Shown here piece by piece: positions 8,754 to 18,085 of a stretch of DNA of 64,000 bases. Position numbers and translations under genes: made by a program. The stretch comes from Streptomyces luteogriseus (lineage in GTDB: Bacteria > Actinomycetota > Actinomycetes > Streptomycetales > Streptomycetaceae), in NCBI RefSeq assembly GCF_014205055.1, contig NZ_JACHMS010000001.1, positions 8,398,501 through 8,462,500 of the forward strand. Direction: 5' to 3'. The notes under the pieces were generated by a model. It had not been told where the DNA came from, did not search any database, and worked only from the letters and a program-made list of their open reading frames with translations. Each line of letters starts with the position of its first letter. Positions within the stretch are counted from its first letter, which is position 1.

Positions 8754-9533
8754 ATGAGCGGTCCGGCTCGTAGCGTGGCTCTCCTCGACGGAGGCTTCTC
8801 GACGGACGAGGACGGACTGCTGGACGACTGGCTGCTCAGCCGTGCGAGAAACAGCCACCCCGCAGTGTGCTTCGTTCCCACAGCCGGTGGCGACCCACCT
8901 GCCTACGTCGATCAGTTCCTGAGCGCGTTCGAGTCGCGCGACTGCGCGCCGTCCGTGTTGCCGCTGTTCCGGCGCCGGCTGGACGACGAGGCCCTGCGGA
9001 CGTTTCTGCTGAACCAGGACGTCGTCTACGTCGGCGGTGGCAACACCGCGAACCTCCTCGCGGTCTGGCGCGCACACGGCGTCGACCAGGTGCTGCGCGA
9101 GGCCTACGACCGCGGGACGCTGCTGTGCGGAATCAGCGCCGGCGCCGACTGCTGGGCCCAGGGCTCGCATACGGACTCCTTCGGCCCGCTGACGTTCCTG
9201 CGGGACAGACTGGGCCTCCTGCCGGGTTCGGTGTGCCCGCACTACGACAGCGAACCAGGGCGCCGCGCGTCGTACCGAGAATCGGTGGCGACGGGCATGT
9301 TGCCCCCAGGCTGGGCGGTCGAGGACGGTGTGGGGGCTCTCTTCGTGGACGGACGCCTCGAGGAAGCGGTCAGCCGGAGGCCGGCAGCGCACCTGTACCG
9401 GGTTCAGGCAGATGAAGATCATGGAGCAGTGGAGCGAGCGCTGCGCCTGAGGCAGCTGTACCCGCCTCGCTCAACGGCGGGCGAGCCGAAGCCCGGGCAG
9501 GACGCAGACGGGCGCCCGGTCCGTCGCTCCTGA
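8754..9533 (+). CDS. peptidase S51 family (peptidase E-like)
   Basis: Protein of 259 residues in the S51 family (aspartyl dipeptidase PepE, cyanophycinase). The catalytic serine sits in 'LLCGISAGADCW', preceded by 'DVVYVGGGNTANLLAVW', both hallmarks. The N-terminal 'FVPTAGGDPPAYVDQF' also fits. No signal peptide, so a cytoplasmic peptidase, possibly cleaving Asp-X dipeptides or a related bond. A GTG precedes the chosen ATG; GGAGG spacing favours the ATG. The last codons are part of the stem of a strong terminator hairpin. Confidence 0.85.
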   Translation: MSGPARSVALLDGGFSTDEDGLLDDWLLSRARNSHPAVCFVPTAGGDPPAYVDQFLSAFESRDCAPSVLPLFRRRLDDEALRTFLLNQDVVYVGGGNTANLLAVWRAHGVDQVLREAYDRGTLLCGISAGADCWAQGSHTDSFGPLTFLRDRLGLLPGSVCPHYDSEPGRRASYRESVATGMLPPGWAVEDGVGALFVDGRLEEAVSRRPAAHLYRVQADEDHGAVERALRLRQLYPPRSTAGEPKPGQDADGRPVRRS

Positions 9534-9547
9534 CGGACCGGGCGCCC
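9510..9547. terminator. 16-bp perfect hairpin terminator
   Basis: Perfect inverted repeat with arms GGGCGCCCGGTCCGTC and its complement around a six-base loop. It spans the stop codon of the S51 peptidase gene and lies just past the 3' end of the convergent glycosidase gene, so it can terminate both. Confidence 0.75.
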
Positions 9548-9629
9548 CGCTGCACGGAACCCGTGCGCCTCACAACCCTCCATGAGGCGACGACCTCAGC
9601 GGGCGAGTGGCCTCAGCGGACGAGTGGCC

Positions 9630-12600
9630 TCAGCGCACCTCCCGCGCATACGGCGCAACGGTGATCCGGTCGATCAGCGGCGCGTAACGGGAGCGGAGCA
9701 GCACGCCCGGGAACGTGTCCGAGGCGTAGGTCGTGCCGTCGAAGTTCGGCAGTTCCTCGGAGCGGAAGCCGACCGTGTTCTTCCCCTTCTTCAGCTGTAC
9801 CGGGACGGTCAGCTCCCAGAAGTTGTTCCGGTGGAAGCTGTGCGGGAAGCCGACGCGCCGCGCGGCGTTGCCGTTGACGCTGATGTCGGCGTGGCGGGCG
9901 AGCGGGTCGGGGTTGTAGTGGGTGGCCTCGGACTGCTCCGGATTGGAGTAGCGGATGCGCAGCGCGTACAGGCCGGCCCGGTCGGCCGTGACGGTGAACG
10001 TCGCGGTGTTGCCGTTGCCGGGGGCGCCGCCGATGCCCGTGATCGCCGTGCCGCCGGTGGCGAGGGAGAGCGGGGTGAGCGTGGCCGAGCCCGCGAGCCG
10101 GGCGTCCCCGGCCTCGTAGGTGCGCGCCGGCAGCGCGCCCTCGGTCGGGGTGACCGTGAGGCGGTCGACGAGCGTCGTGACCGAACCCCCGGTCAGAGTA
10201 ACCTTGTTGACGCCACCCGAGAGGGAGACCGCCGCACCGCCGCCGCCCTTGGCCAGGCGCAGGACGTCATGTCCGTTGACGGAGAGCCGGGCGCCCGTTC
10301 CGCCGAGGGTGTCGACCTTGAGCGTGGCCTCGCGGTCGGCCGGCGAGTAGACCCAGAACGTGGCGCTCTGGCCCTTCGCGAGGCGGACCGCGCCCGAGCC
10401 GGTCGCCGCCGGCGTGGGAAGGTCGTAGACGGGACGTGCGCCGCCGGCCGGCCAGGCCAGTTCACCCTCGTAGACCTGCGTGTCCGCCGAGGCGCGGGGG
10501 AGGGAGAGGGCGAGGCGGTCGACGATGGCGTCACCCTTGGTGGCGCGCTTGCCGTCGGCGCTCGTCGCGGCGAGCGTCAGGGTGTGCTTGCCCTTGCTGA
10601 GCTTCACCTTGGTGTCGGTGTGGTCCCAGACGACCCACTTGTAGCCGAGCGGCAGGTGCAGTTCCTGCTCGCTGCCGGCCTTGCCGTCGACCCGCAGGAA
10701 GACGTTGGTCGGGCCCTGTTCCTCGACCTTGTCGAAGGTGTTGAGGGAGTTGGCGAAGAGGCTCAGGTCGTAGGTGCCGTCCTCGGGCACGTCCACGGTG
10801 AAGTCGAGTGTGACGTCCGAGCCGGTGCGCAGGCCGCCGACGTCGTAGCCGCCGGAGGTGTAGAACTTCGACACGTCACGCGGCGAGCCCTCCGGTCCGT
10901 TCTTCGACCAGCCGGAGCCGGTGTGCGCGGCGTCCTCCGCCTCGTACGAGGACTGCCAGCGCACGGGCGGGGCCTGCGTGCCCTTCGCCTCGCCGGCCGG
11001 ACTGAGGACGACCTCGTAGGCCGAGGACTCCTTCAGCTTCGGCAGGGCGCCGTCGCCGAAGTCGAGGGTGACGGTGCCGTCGTCAGCGACCTTCAGGTAC
11101 GTCTCGGTGAGCAGCTTCGGGCCGGACGAGTCGCCGACCTGCCCGCTCCACTCGATCTCCCGCACCCAGGCGTGCACACGCTTGCCGAAGACCTTCTCCG
11201 GTACTCCGGCGAAGGTGATGTGGCCCTTGCCGGAGGAGCCGCCGAAGACCAGCCGGGACTGCTTCTTCTTCTCGTCGAGCGTGGCGACGCCCTGCATGGT
11301 GTAGTTCTCGCCGGGGAACGGCGGAGTCACCTTCACCGTGTGCCCGCTCATCGAGGCGTACGAATGCAGCAGCCACCACTGGCCGTTGCCGCGGTTGGAC
11401 TGCACGGCGGAGTCGGAGAGGTTGCCGTCGATGTTCCAGTACGCGATGTCGGCGTCGACCTTGGACTCCTCGATCGCGGACACCCACTGGATCATCTGGC
11501 CGGGCACCGAGGTGTGGTAGTTGAACGCGTACTCGTTGATGTTGACGGGGAGTTGGGTGCCTTCCCTGTCCGTGCCCTTGAACAGGTCTTTCTCCCACGC
11601 CCGGTACTTGGCGACGCTCTGGCGCACCGCCTCCGGGTGGCTCAGCTCGTGCCAGGTGATGACGTCCGGGAGGGTGCCGGCGGCCAGGGCGTGGGTGAGG
11701 AAGCCCTTCACCTGGTCGTACAGGACGCTGGTGTTGGGTCCGGCGATGCGGGCGTTCGGCATCTTGCCCTTGATGAGCTTGTGGACCTGGTCCCAGGCGG
11801 CGAAGTAGGCGTCCGGGTCGTTGAGCCAGCTGACCTTGTCGTAGCTCCACTCGCCGGTGCCGAACATGTTGCCCTCGGGCTCGTTGAACGGCACGAAGAC
11901 GATGTTGTCCTGGTACTGCTTCGGCAGCGCGAGGACCTGGTCGACCTGCTTGGCGATCTTCTCCTCGTAACCCTTGAGCTTCTCCGCGGGGGTGTCGCCC
12001 GGCCACTGGTAGGGGAAGCCGCGGTAGATGTCGGTCATGTAGATGTACACGTCACCGTCGGTGGAGTCGGCCAGCGGCTTGACCACCTCCAGGGCGTCGG
12101 CACCGGGGTGCTGCGGGCCGTCCTGCGCCTTGGTGGAGACCGTGCGCAGGCCCATGCCCTCCATGAGGTTGTTGGTCGGGACGTCCGGCCCGTACACGCC
12201 GTAGAGGGTGCCGGAGGCGCCGCCGTGGAACGCGCCGGTGTTGGAGCCGAGGTCGACGGTGAGCTGTCCCTCGCGGACCACGGTGACGGTGGCCTTCACC
12301 GCGCGTCCGGCCGCGGTTCCGGCGACCGTGAAGGTGCCCGGCGCCGCGTACTTCTCGGCGGGGACGGCGTCCCACGTGACGGGCGTGTCTCGGTCGTAGC
12401 CGTCGGAGAAGGAGGCGCGGACTGCGGCGGGGAGCGGCGGGGCGGTCCCGGTCGTGGTGCGTGCCTCGAAGGAGGTCTTCGAGAGCTGCTGGAGGGTAGG
12501 CACGGACCCGACCGTACCGGCCACCTGCTCGGGGCTCAGGGCGGCGTGCCACACGGTGAAGTCGTCGATCGCGCCCTTGAGCAGCGGGTCCGGGTAGAGG

Positions 12601-13298
12601 GACCTGCCTATGTACCCGGCGGCGGTGGCCGAGGCGTCCAGCAGGTCTTTGGCCTTGATGCCGGTCTCGGCGGAGGAGACCGCCACGCCGTCGAGGTAGG
12701 TGGTGAGCCGGCCGGCGGAGGTGTCGAGGGTGACGGTGACGGTCCGCCACTCGTCCGCGGGGAGCGGCGCGTAACCGCGGACCTGGGCCTCGGCGCCCCC
12801 ACCGCCGGTGGTCACGGAGGTCTGGAACAGCCCGCCGCCGTTGTAGGGCGTGCTGAAGAGGTACTTCGTGGTGTTCGTGCCCAGGTCGAAGATCCGCTGC
12901 CAGGGCGACTTGTCGCCGCTCCACTTCACGCGCGCGGAGACCGTCAGGTCGGCCGTGTCGCCGACCACGGCACGCGGCAGCCGGACGTACGCGCCGCCGG
13001 AGTCGGACGCGCCGCCGGGCAGGGCGAGGGCCTTGCCTCCGCCGGTGCCCTCGACGGAACGGGCGGTGGAGCCGTTGACCAGGTCCGCTGTCAGGCCGTT
13101 GCCGGAACTGTCGGTGATCTTCCCGGAGGCCATGTCGTCCTGGTCGAAGGTGTAACGGGCGGCGGGCCGGGGCGCCTCCGCCGCCTGCGCGGGGGCGGCC
13201 GGGGCGGCCAGCAGGCCCGCGCCGAGCGCGAGCGTCACGGCGGCGGATGCCCGTCGCCGGGCGGATCTGTCAGCGGATGGCATGGATGGCGTCCTCAA
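9630..13298 (-). CDS. large secreted multidomain glycoside hydrolase
   Basis: Exported protein of 1222 residues. In order: a signal peptide ending in an Ala-rich cleavage region near 38; a LamG/concanavalin-like domain about 45-245; a bacterial Ig-like (Big_4) domain about 255-320; a TIM-barrel catalytic domain about 325-700; and three carbohydrate-binding CBM6/35-like beta-sandwiches starting 'YEAEDAAH', 'YEGELAWPAG' and 'YEAGDARLAG'. In the barrel, 'PFNEPEG' (Glu473) and 'NINEYAF' (Glu589) look like acid/base and nucleophile of a clan GH-A retaining glycosidase; it reads most like a GH39-related enzyme, but I cannot name the family firmly. It diverges from a LacI gene with operators between, followed by a sugar importer, so it probably trims an extracellular polysaccharide whose product is imported. 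No sorting signal seen. Confidence 0.85.
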   Translation of the reverse strand: MRTPSMPSADRSARRRASAAVTLALGAGLLAAPAAPAQAAEAPRPAARYTFDQDDMASGKITDSSGNGLTADLVNGSTARSVEGTGGGKALALPGGASDSGGAYVRLPRAVVGDTADLTVSARVKWSGDKSPWQRIFDLGTNTTKYLFSTPYNGGGLFQTSVTTGGGGAEAQVRGYAPLPADEWRTVTVTLDTSAGRLTTYLDGVAVSSAETGIKAKDLLDASATAAGYIGRSLYPDPLLKGAIDDFTVWHAALSPEQVAGTVGSVPTLQQLSKTSFEARTTTGTAPPLPAAVRASFSDGYDRDTPVTWDAVPAEKYAAPGTFTVAGTAAGRAVKATVTVVREGQLTVDLGSNTGAFHGGASGTLYGVYGPDVPTNNLMEGMGLRTVSTKAQDGPQHPGADALEVVKPLADSTDGDVYIYMTDIYRGFPYQWPGDTPAEKLKGYEEKIAKQVDQVLALPKQYQDNIVFVPFNEPEGNMFGTGEWSYDKVSWLNDPDAYFAAWDQVHKLIKGKMPNARIAGPNTSVLYDQVKGFLTHALAAGTLPDVITWHELSHPEAVRQSVAKYRAWEKDLFKGTDREGTQLPVNINEYAFNYHTSVPGQMIQWVSAIEESKVDADIAYWNIDGNLSDSAVQSNRGNGQWWLLHSYASMSGHTVKVTPPFPGENYTMQGVATLDEKKKQSRLVFGGSSGKGHITFAGVPEKVFGKRVHAWVREIEWSGQVGDSSGPKLLTETYLKVADDGTVTLDFGDGALPKLKESSAYEVVLSPAGEAKGTQAPPVRWQSSYEAEDAAHTGSGWSKNGPEGSPRDVSKFYTSGGYDVGGLRTGSDVTLDFTVDVPEDGTYDLSLFANSLNTFDKVEEQGPTNVFLRVDGKAGSEQELHLPLGYKWVVWDHTDTKVKLSKGKHTLTLAATSADGKRATKGDAIVDRLALSLPRASADTQVYEGELAWPAGGARPVYDLPTPAATGSGAVRLAKGQSATFWVYSPADREATLKVDTLGGTGARLSVNGHDVLRLAKGGGGAAVSLSGGVNKVTLTGGSVTTLVDRLTVTPTEGALPARTYEAGDARLAGSATLTPLSLATGGTAITGIGGAPGNGNTATFTVTADRAGLYALRIRYSNPEQSEATHYNPDPLARHADISVNGNAARRVGFPHSFHRNNFWELTVPVQLKKGKNTVGFRSEELPNFDGTTYASDTFPGVLLRSRYAPLIDRITVAPYAREVR

Positions 13299-13408
13299 TC
13301 CTTGAGTGGGCGGTTCCGGGAGTGGGCGGCTCCGGCCGGCCGGAGCCGGTCGGCCGCTCGTACGCGGGATGTCCCGGCGAGGAGAGTGCGTGGGGAGGTC
13401 GAGATCGG

Positions 13409-13422
13409 TCGAATCGGTTCGA
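13409..13422. promoter_or_regulatory. LacI-type operator O1
   Basis: TCGAATCGGTTCGA, a near-perfect palindrome with the central CG typical of LacI-family sites. It lies 111 bp upstream of the glycosidase start, in position to control that divergent gene. Confidence 0.7.
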
Positions 13423-13514
13423 TGATCCGGGCCGCGGGCACATCTGCGGACGGTGGCGGCGGCAGCTCGCCTCCTGGGGGGTACGGGAGCAGCCCGGGTT
13501 TGCCGGAAGGATCA

Positions 13515-13537
13515 CTTCGTCGAACCGGTTCGCGAAG
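13515..13537. promoter_or_regulatory. LacI-type operator O2
   Basis: Core CGAACCGGTTCG (13521-13532) with flanking CTTCG and CGAAG extending the dyad symmetry. It is roughly mid-way between the divergent genes. Confidence 0.75.
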
Positions 13538-13624
13538 CTAGCACCGGGACACCGGCCCAGCAATCCCTCCGGCAGAAGGAAGTTCCCCGTCCTCGGGCGG
13601 ATGGAGAAAGTGTGGTCCAGAGTG

Positions 13625-13653
13625 TTGACAGGCATCCGGGCAATTTCTACCTT
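13625..13653 (+). promoter_or_regulatory. sigma-70-type promoter for the LacI gene
   Basis: TTGACA at 13625-13630, a 17-base spacer, then TACCTT at 13648-13653. An operator starts about 10 bases after the -10 box, so repressor bound there would cover the start site. A housekeeping-type promoter this good is uncommon in Streptomyces; the start site itself is inferred. Confidence 0.65.
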
Positions 13654-13662
13654 CGCTTCACG

Positions 13663-13674
13663 CGAACCGGTTCG
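13663..13674. promoter_or_regulatory. LacI-type operator O3
   Basis: Perfect palindrome CGAACCGGTTCG placed over the expected transcription start of the LacI gene promoter. Confidence 0.8.
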
Positions 13675-13743
13675 ACTGCCGGCCCTCGCGACCCCGTCCA
13701 CCCCTCACCCTCACGACCGGCGAGCGCTCCCTCCCACGAGGTG

Positions 13744-13757
13744 TCGAACCGGTTCGA
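13744..13757. promoter_or_regulatory. LacI-type operator O4
   Basis: Perfect 14-bp palindrome TCGAACCGGTTCGA immediately before the ribosome-binding site (AAGGAG) of the LacI gene, consistent with autoregulation. Confidence 0.8.
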
Positions 13758-13770
13758 GCAAGGAGCCGCC

Positions 13771-14799
13771 GTGAACATCGGTGAGATCGCCCAGCGGGCC
13801 GGTGTCTCGCGGAGCACCGTGTCCTACGCGCTGAGCGGCAAGCGTTCGGTGTCGGAGGAGACCCGTCGCAAGATCCAGCAGGTCATCGACGAGCTGGGGT
13901 ACCGGCCCAACGCCAGCGCGCGAGCCCTGGCCAACGGGCGCACCAGCACGATCGGCCTCGTCTTCCCGCCCGCGGGCAACCACTACACCGGGATGCAGCT
14001 GGACTTCATCGGCAGCGTGGTGGAGGCGGCGGCGGTGCACGACTACGACGTGCTGCTGTCGCCCAGCGGTGTCGACAGCGACCGGTCGTTCCAGCGGCTG
14101 CTGGGGGAGCGGAGGGTCGACGGGGCGATCCTGATGGAGATCAGGTTGGAGGACGACCGGGTCGACCACCTGGCCGAGCTGGATTTCCCCGCCGTCGCCA
14201 TCGGCCGCACCGCCCGTCCGGAGAACGGCTGGTGGGTGAGCCTGGACCACACCGCGCTCGCCGCGGCCTGTGTCCACCATCTCGCCGACCTCGGCCACCG
14301 CCGGGTCGCCTTCGTCAACCGGCCCGAACAACTGCTGCGCGCCGGGTACGAGTCCGCCCACCGAGGCCTGGACGGCTTCACCAAGGCCGCCGCCGAACGG
14401 GGGCTCACGGTACGGACGTACTGCTGCGGGGACGACGCGGCGTCCGGCCAGGTGTGCCTGGAGCGGATCCTGCACGACGACCCCGCCACCACCGCCCTGG
14501 TCACCCTGAACGAGGCCGCTCTGGGCGGCCTGTACCGGGGGCTCGCACAGGCGGGCCGCCACGTACCGCGTGACTTCTCCGTCACCGGAGTCGTCGCGAG
14601 CCGGTGGGCGGAGACGGTCACCCCGCAGCTCACCGCGGCGGACGTACCGGCCGAGGAAATGGGCCGTCGCGCGGTCGACCTGCTCGTCGAGCGGATCGAG
14701 CACCCCGCCGCGCCGGGGCCGCACCATCTGCTCGTACCGCCGATCTCGCTGCGGGCCAGCACCGGACCCGCGACCGGCACCTCCTTCCCCGAAGCCTGA
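13771..14799 (+). CDS. LacI-family transcriptional regulator
   Basis: Regulator of 342 residues, a normal LacI length. The N-terminal helix-turn-helix 'IGEIAQRAGVSRSTVSYALS' and hinge 'LGYRPNASARALANGRT' are intact, followed by a periplasmic-binding-like sensor domain. The GTG at 13771 follows AAGGAG with good spacing and begins right at the HTH; the longer open frame upstream is noncoding and full of operators. It should repress the divergent glycosidase and, by autoregulation, itself and perhaps the importer 136 bp downstream, until a sugar binds. Confidence 0.93.
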   Translation: MNIGEIAQRAGVSRSTVSYALSGKRSVSEETRRKIQQVIDELGYRPNASARALANGRTSTIGLVFPPAGNHYTGMQLDFIGSVVEAAAVHDYDVLLSPSGVDSDRSFQRLLGERRVDGAILMEIRLEDDRVDHLAELDFPAVAIGRTARPENGWWVSLDHTALAAACVHHLADLGHRRVAFVNRPEQLLRAGYESAHRGLDGFTKAAAERGLTVRTYCCGDDAASGQVCLERILHDDPATTALVTLNEAALGGLYRGLAQAGRHVPRDFSVTGVVASRWAETVTPQLTAADVPAEEMGRRAVDLLVERIEHPAAPGPHHLLVPPISLRASTGPATGTSFPEA

Positions 14800-14934
14800 C
14801 CGCACAACACGCCCTTCCACTCCTCTCCCTCCCCACCGAGCACCCGCCCCCCTCACCCTCGCCGGTCCGGAGTGCCCGCTTCCCCCCCGTCACCCCTCCC
14901 ACGGCACACGTGTGCCAAGACCGAAGGACCCGCC

Positions 14935-16176
14935 ATGCACAGCTCCTCAAGGCGCCGGCTCGGCGCGGTGGCCCTGTCGACCGTCGTCGCCGTCACCGGT
15001 GCCGCCTGTTCTTCCGGGTCGGGCAGCACCGACGCGAAGGGCTCGGACAGCGGCACGTACACCGTCTGGGACCCGTACCCCCAGTTCGCCAAGGGTTCGG
15101 ACTGGGTGAAGCTGCTGGACGCGTGCGGCGCCAAGGCCGGTGTGAAGATCAAGAGGACCGGCTACGACACCAGCGACCTGGCGAACAAGGCACTGCTGGC
15201 CGCCCAGCAGGACAACTCCGCCGACCTCCTCGTCGTCGACAACCCCGTGGTGTCGACCCTGGCCGAGGCGGGCGTGCTCACCAGCACCGAGGACAACAAG
15301 CTGGACACCTCGAAGGTCGACCCCAACCTGCTCGCCGCAGGCCAGTCGGACGGCAAGACCTACGGCACCCCGATCGGCGCCAACACCCTCGCCCTCTACT
15401 ACAACAAGAAGGTCCTGAAGGAGGCCGGGGTGGACATCACCTCGGTCAAGGACTGGAAGTCGCTGACGGCGGCGCTGGCGAAGGTGAAGGCGGCGGGCAA
15501 GAAGGGCATCACCTTCTCCGCGATCGGCACGGAGGAGGGCAGCTTCCAGTTCCTGCCGTGGTTCTGGGGCGCGGGAGCCAAGCTGACCGAACTGGACTCC
15601 GCACAGGCCGTATCGGCCCTGTCCCTGTGGAAGGACTGGCTGAAGCAGGGCTACGCCCCCAACTCCGTCATCAACAACACGCAGACCACCAGCTGGCAGG
15701 AGTTCGCCGGCGGTGACTACGCCTTCGCCGAGAACGGAACGTGGCAGCTCGCCAACGCGAAGAAGGCCGGCTTCGAGTACGGCGTCCTGCCGGTGCCGGG
15801 AGCCGGCGGAGGCAGCGCCGCCGCCCCCACCGGCGGCGAGTTCGTCACCATCCCCACCCAGGGCGACACCGGCCGCTACGCCACCTCCCGGAAGCTCGCG
15901 ACCTGCCTGACCAGCACCCAGAACCTGTACGACACCGACACCACCCTGTCCTACGTGGCCCCCACCAGCGAGGTCCAGACGAAGCAGGTCGCGGCGAACG
16001 CCGAGCTGAAGCCCTGGGTCGAGGCGGTCAAGGCGGCCAAGGGGCGCACCAGCGACGACTTGGGCACCACGTACCCGAAGATCTCCGAGCAGCTGTGGAA
16101 GGCCGTCCAGTCCGCCCTCAGCGGGGCCAAGTCGCCCGAGGACGCCCTCACTTCGGCGCAGGCCGCGGTGAAGTGA
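14935..16176 (+). CDS. sugar ABC transporter substrate-binding lipoprotein
   Basis: Binding lipoprotein of 413 residues, family 1 of extracellular solute-binding proteins. The lipobox 'VTGAAC' places the lipidated cysteine near residue 24, after a basic n-region. Recognisable stretches include 'YGTPIGANTLALYYNKKVLK' and 'FAENGTWQLANAKKAGFEYG', typical of oligosaccharide binders. It is the first gene of the importer, with the two permeases directly downstream. No operator was seen in the 135-bp gap from the LacI gene, so it may be read from the regulator's promoter. Confidence 0.92.
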   Translation: MHSSSRRRLGAVALSTVVAVTGAACSSGSGSTDAKGSDSGTYTVWDPYPQFAKGSDWVKLLDACGAKAGVKIKRTGYDTSDLANKALLAAQQDNSADLLVVDNPVVSTLAEAGVLTSTEDNKLDTSKVDPNLLAAGQSDGKTYGTPIGANTLALYYNKKVLKEAGVDITSVKDWKSLTAALAKVKAAGKKGITFSAIGTEEGSFQFLPWFWGAGAKLTELDSAQAVSALSLWKDWLKQGYAPNSVINNTQTTSWQEFAGGDYAFAENGTWQLANAKKAGFEYGVLPVPGAGGGSAAAPTGGEFVTIPTQGDTGRYATSRKLATCLTSTQNLYDTDTTLSYVAPTSEVQTKQVAANAELKPWVEAVKAAKGRTSDDLGTTYPKISEQLWKAVQSALSGAKSPEDALTSAQAAVK

Positions 16177-16186
16177 CGAGGGCCCG

Positions 16187-17170
16187 ATGAAGCAGACGAC
16201 CCATCCGCCGGACGGCCTCTCCGCGCACGTCCGGAGCGGGGCGGCCACCACCGCCCCGCCCCCGGCCCCCGCGCGCGCCCGGCGCCGTCCGACCTCCCCG
16301 CAGTGGGCGGCCTGGGCGTTCCTCGCCCCGGTGACCCTCTACCTGGTCCTCTTCTACGCCTATCCGCTCTACCGCAACCTCGATCTCAGCCTGCGCAACT
16401 ACACCGTCCGCTCCTTCGTCCAGGGCAACGCGCCCTTCACCGGCATCGAGAACTACCGGACGGTCTTCGACGACCCGACCTTCGCGCCCGCCCTGCTCCA
16501 CACCGCGCTCTTCACCGCCGTCTGCCTGGTCTTCCAGTACGCCATCGGCCTCGCCCTCGCGGTCTTCTTCACCCAGCACTTCCGGCTGTCGGCGACCCTG
16601 CGCGCGCTGTTCCTCGTGCCGTGGCTGCTGCCGCTGATCGTGTCGGCTTCCACCTGGTCGTGGATGCTCAACAGCGACTCCGGCATCGTCAACGCCGCCC
16701 TGCACGCCCTCGGCATCGCCCCGGTGAACTGGCTGACCTCACCGTCCTGGTCGCTGACCTCGGTGATCATCGCCAACATCTGGATCGGCGTCCCCTTCAA
16801 CCTGGTCGTCCTCCACAGCGGCCTGCAGTCCATCCCCGCGAGCCTCCACGAAGCCGCCGCCCTCGACGGCGCGGGTGCCTGGCAGCGCTTCTGGCGCATC
16901 ACGTTCCCGCTGCTGCGCCCGGTGTCCGCGATCACCCTCCTCCTCGGCCTGATTTACACGCTCAAGGTCTTCGACATCATCTGGATCATGACCAAGGGCG
17001 GCCCGGCGGACTCGTCGACCACCTTCGCCACCTGGTCCTACCAGCTCGGCTTCGGCAATCTCCTGCCCGCCTTCGGACCCGGCGCGGCCGTCGGCAACCT
17101 GCTGGTCGTCGCCGCCCTGGTGTTCGGCCTGATCTACGTCAAGGTCCAGCGAAAGCAGGCGCTGTCATGA
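16187..17170 (+). CDS. ABC sugar permease, MalF type
   Basis: Inner-membrane permease of 327 residues with six predicted helices after a Pro/Ala-rich, basic cytoplasmic N-terminus. The cytoplasmic coupling (EAA) loop is 'EAAALDGAGAWQRFWRITFP'. It begins 10 bases after the binding-protein stop and its stop overlaps the start of the next permease (ATGA), showing translational coupling. Partner of the 17167 gene in forming the channel. Confidence 0.92.
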   Translation: MKQTTHPPDGLSAHVRSGAATTAPPPAPARARRRPTSPQWAAWAFLAPVTLYLVLFYAYPLYRNLDLSLRNYTVRSFVQGNAPFTGIENYRTVFDDPTFAPALLHTALFTAVCLVFQYAIGLALAVFFTQHFRLSATLRALFLVPWLLPLIVSASTWSWMLNSDSGIVNAALHALGIAPVNWLTSPSWSLTSVIIANIWIGVPFNLVVLHSGLQSIPASLHEAAALDGAGAWQRFWRITFPLLRPVSAITLLLGLIYTLKVFDIIWIMTKGGPADSSTTFATWSYQLGFGNLLPAFGPGAAVGNLLVVAALVFGLIYVKVQRKQALS

Positions 17171-17991
17171 ACCGACGCACCGGCCGCACCTGGTGGAAGA
17201 CCACCCTCGGACTGCTCCTGACCGCAGTCATGCTCTTCCCGGTCTACTGGATGCTCAACGTGTCCCTCACCCCCGACCGGGACATGCGCAAGAGTCCACC
17301 CGACCTCTTCCCCGCCCACGGCACACTGGACGGCTACCGCACCGTCCTCCACGAGCAACTGCCCTACCTCGGCACCAGCCTCGTCATCGGCCTGGGCACC
17401 GTCGTCCTGACCGTCGCCCTGTCCGCCCCCGCCGGCTACGCCCTGGCCAAGCTGCGCCCACGCGGCGGCGGCATCCTCAACTTCGTCCTGCTGGCCGCCC
17501 AGATGATCCCCGGCATCATCATGGCCATGGGCTTCTACGCCATCTACCTCAGCCTCGGCCTGCTCCAGTCCGTCCCCGGCCTGATCGTCGCCGACTCCAC
17601 GCTGGCCGTCCCCTTCGGCGTCCTCATCTTCACCGCGTTCATGTCCGGCATCCCCGGCGAACTGCTCCAGGCCGCGAAGACCGACGGGGCGGGGGCCCTG
17701 CGGACCTTCTGGTCCGTCGTCCTGCCGATGAGCCGCAACGCGGTCGTCACGGTGTCCCTGTTCGCGTTCCTGTGGTCCTGGTCCGACTTCGTCTTCGCCG
17801 GAACCCTCGTCAACGGCGGCGCCCACGAGCCGATCACCCTCGGCATCTACCACTACATAGGCAACAACAACCAGGAGTGGAACGCCATCATGGCCACCGC
17901 CGTCGTGGCCTCGCTGCCCGCCGCGGTCATCCTCGTCCTCGCCCAGCGCTACGTCGCCGCCGGAGTGACCGCCGGGGCCGTCAAGGACTGA
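17167..17991 (+). CDS. ABC sugar permease, MalG type
   Basis: Inner-membrane permease of 274 residues, six predicted helices, with EAA loop 'LLQAAKTDGAGALRTFWSVV' and the family ending in a short cytoplasmic tail. It overlaps the previous permease by four bases. No ATP-binding subunit follows; in Streptomyces such importers normally borrow the shared ATPase MsiK encoded elsewhere. Confidence 0.92.
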   Translation: MNRRTGRTWWKTTLGLLLTAVMLFPVYWMLNVSLTPDRDMRKSPPDLFPAHGTLDGYRTVLHEQLPYLGTSLVIGLGTVVLTVALSAPAGYALAKLRPRGGGILNFVLLAAQMIPGIIMAMGFYAIYLSLGLLQSVPGLIVADSTLAVPFGVLIFTAFMSGIPGELLQAAKTDGAGALRTFWSVVLPMSRNAVVTVSLFAFLWSWSDFVFAGTLVNGGAHEPITLGIYHYIGNNNQEWNAIMATAVVASLPAAVILVLAQRYVAAGVTAGAVKD

Positions 17992-18085
17992 CCCCCGCGC
18001 CGACCCCTTCCCCCCTCCCCGTCACCACCGACCCGCATGCGCGTCAGCCGGCCGGTGACCCCTGCCCGAGAAACGAGTCAGCGTC

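Noticed and set aside
9582..13541. A 1319-codon open frame on the plus strand
   Set aside because: Antisense to the multidomain glycosidase; composition is Gly/Val/Arg-rich without family resemblance, a usual shadow in high-GC DNA.
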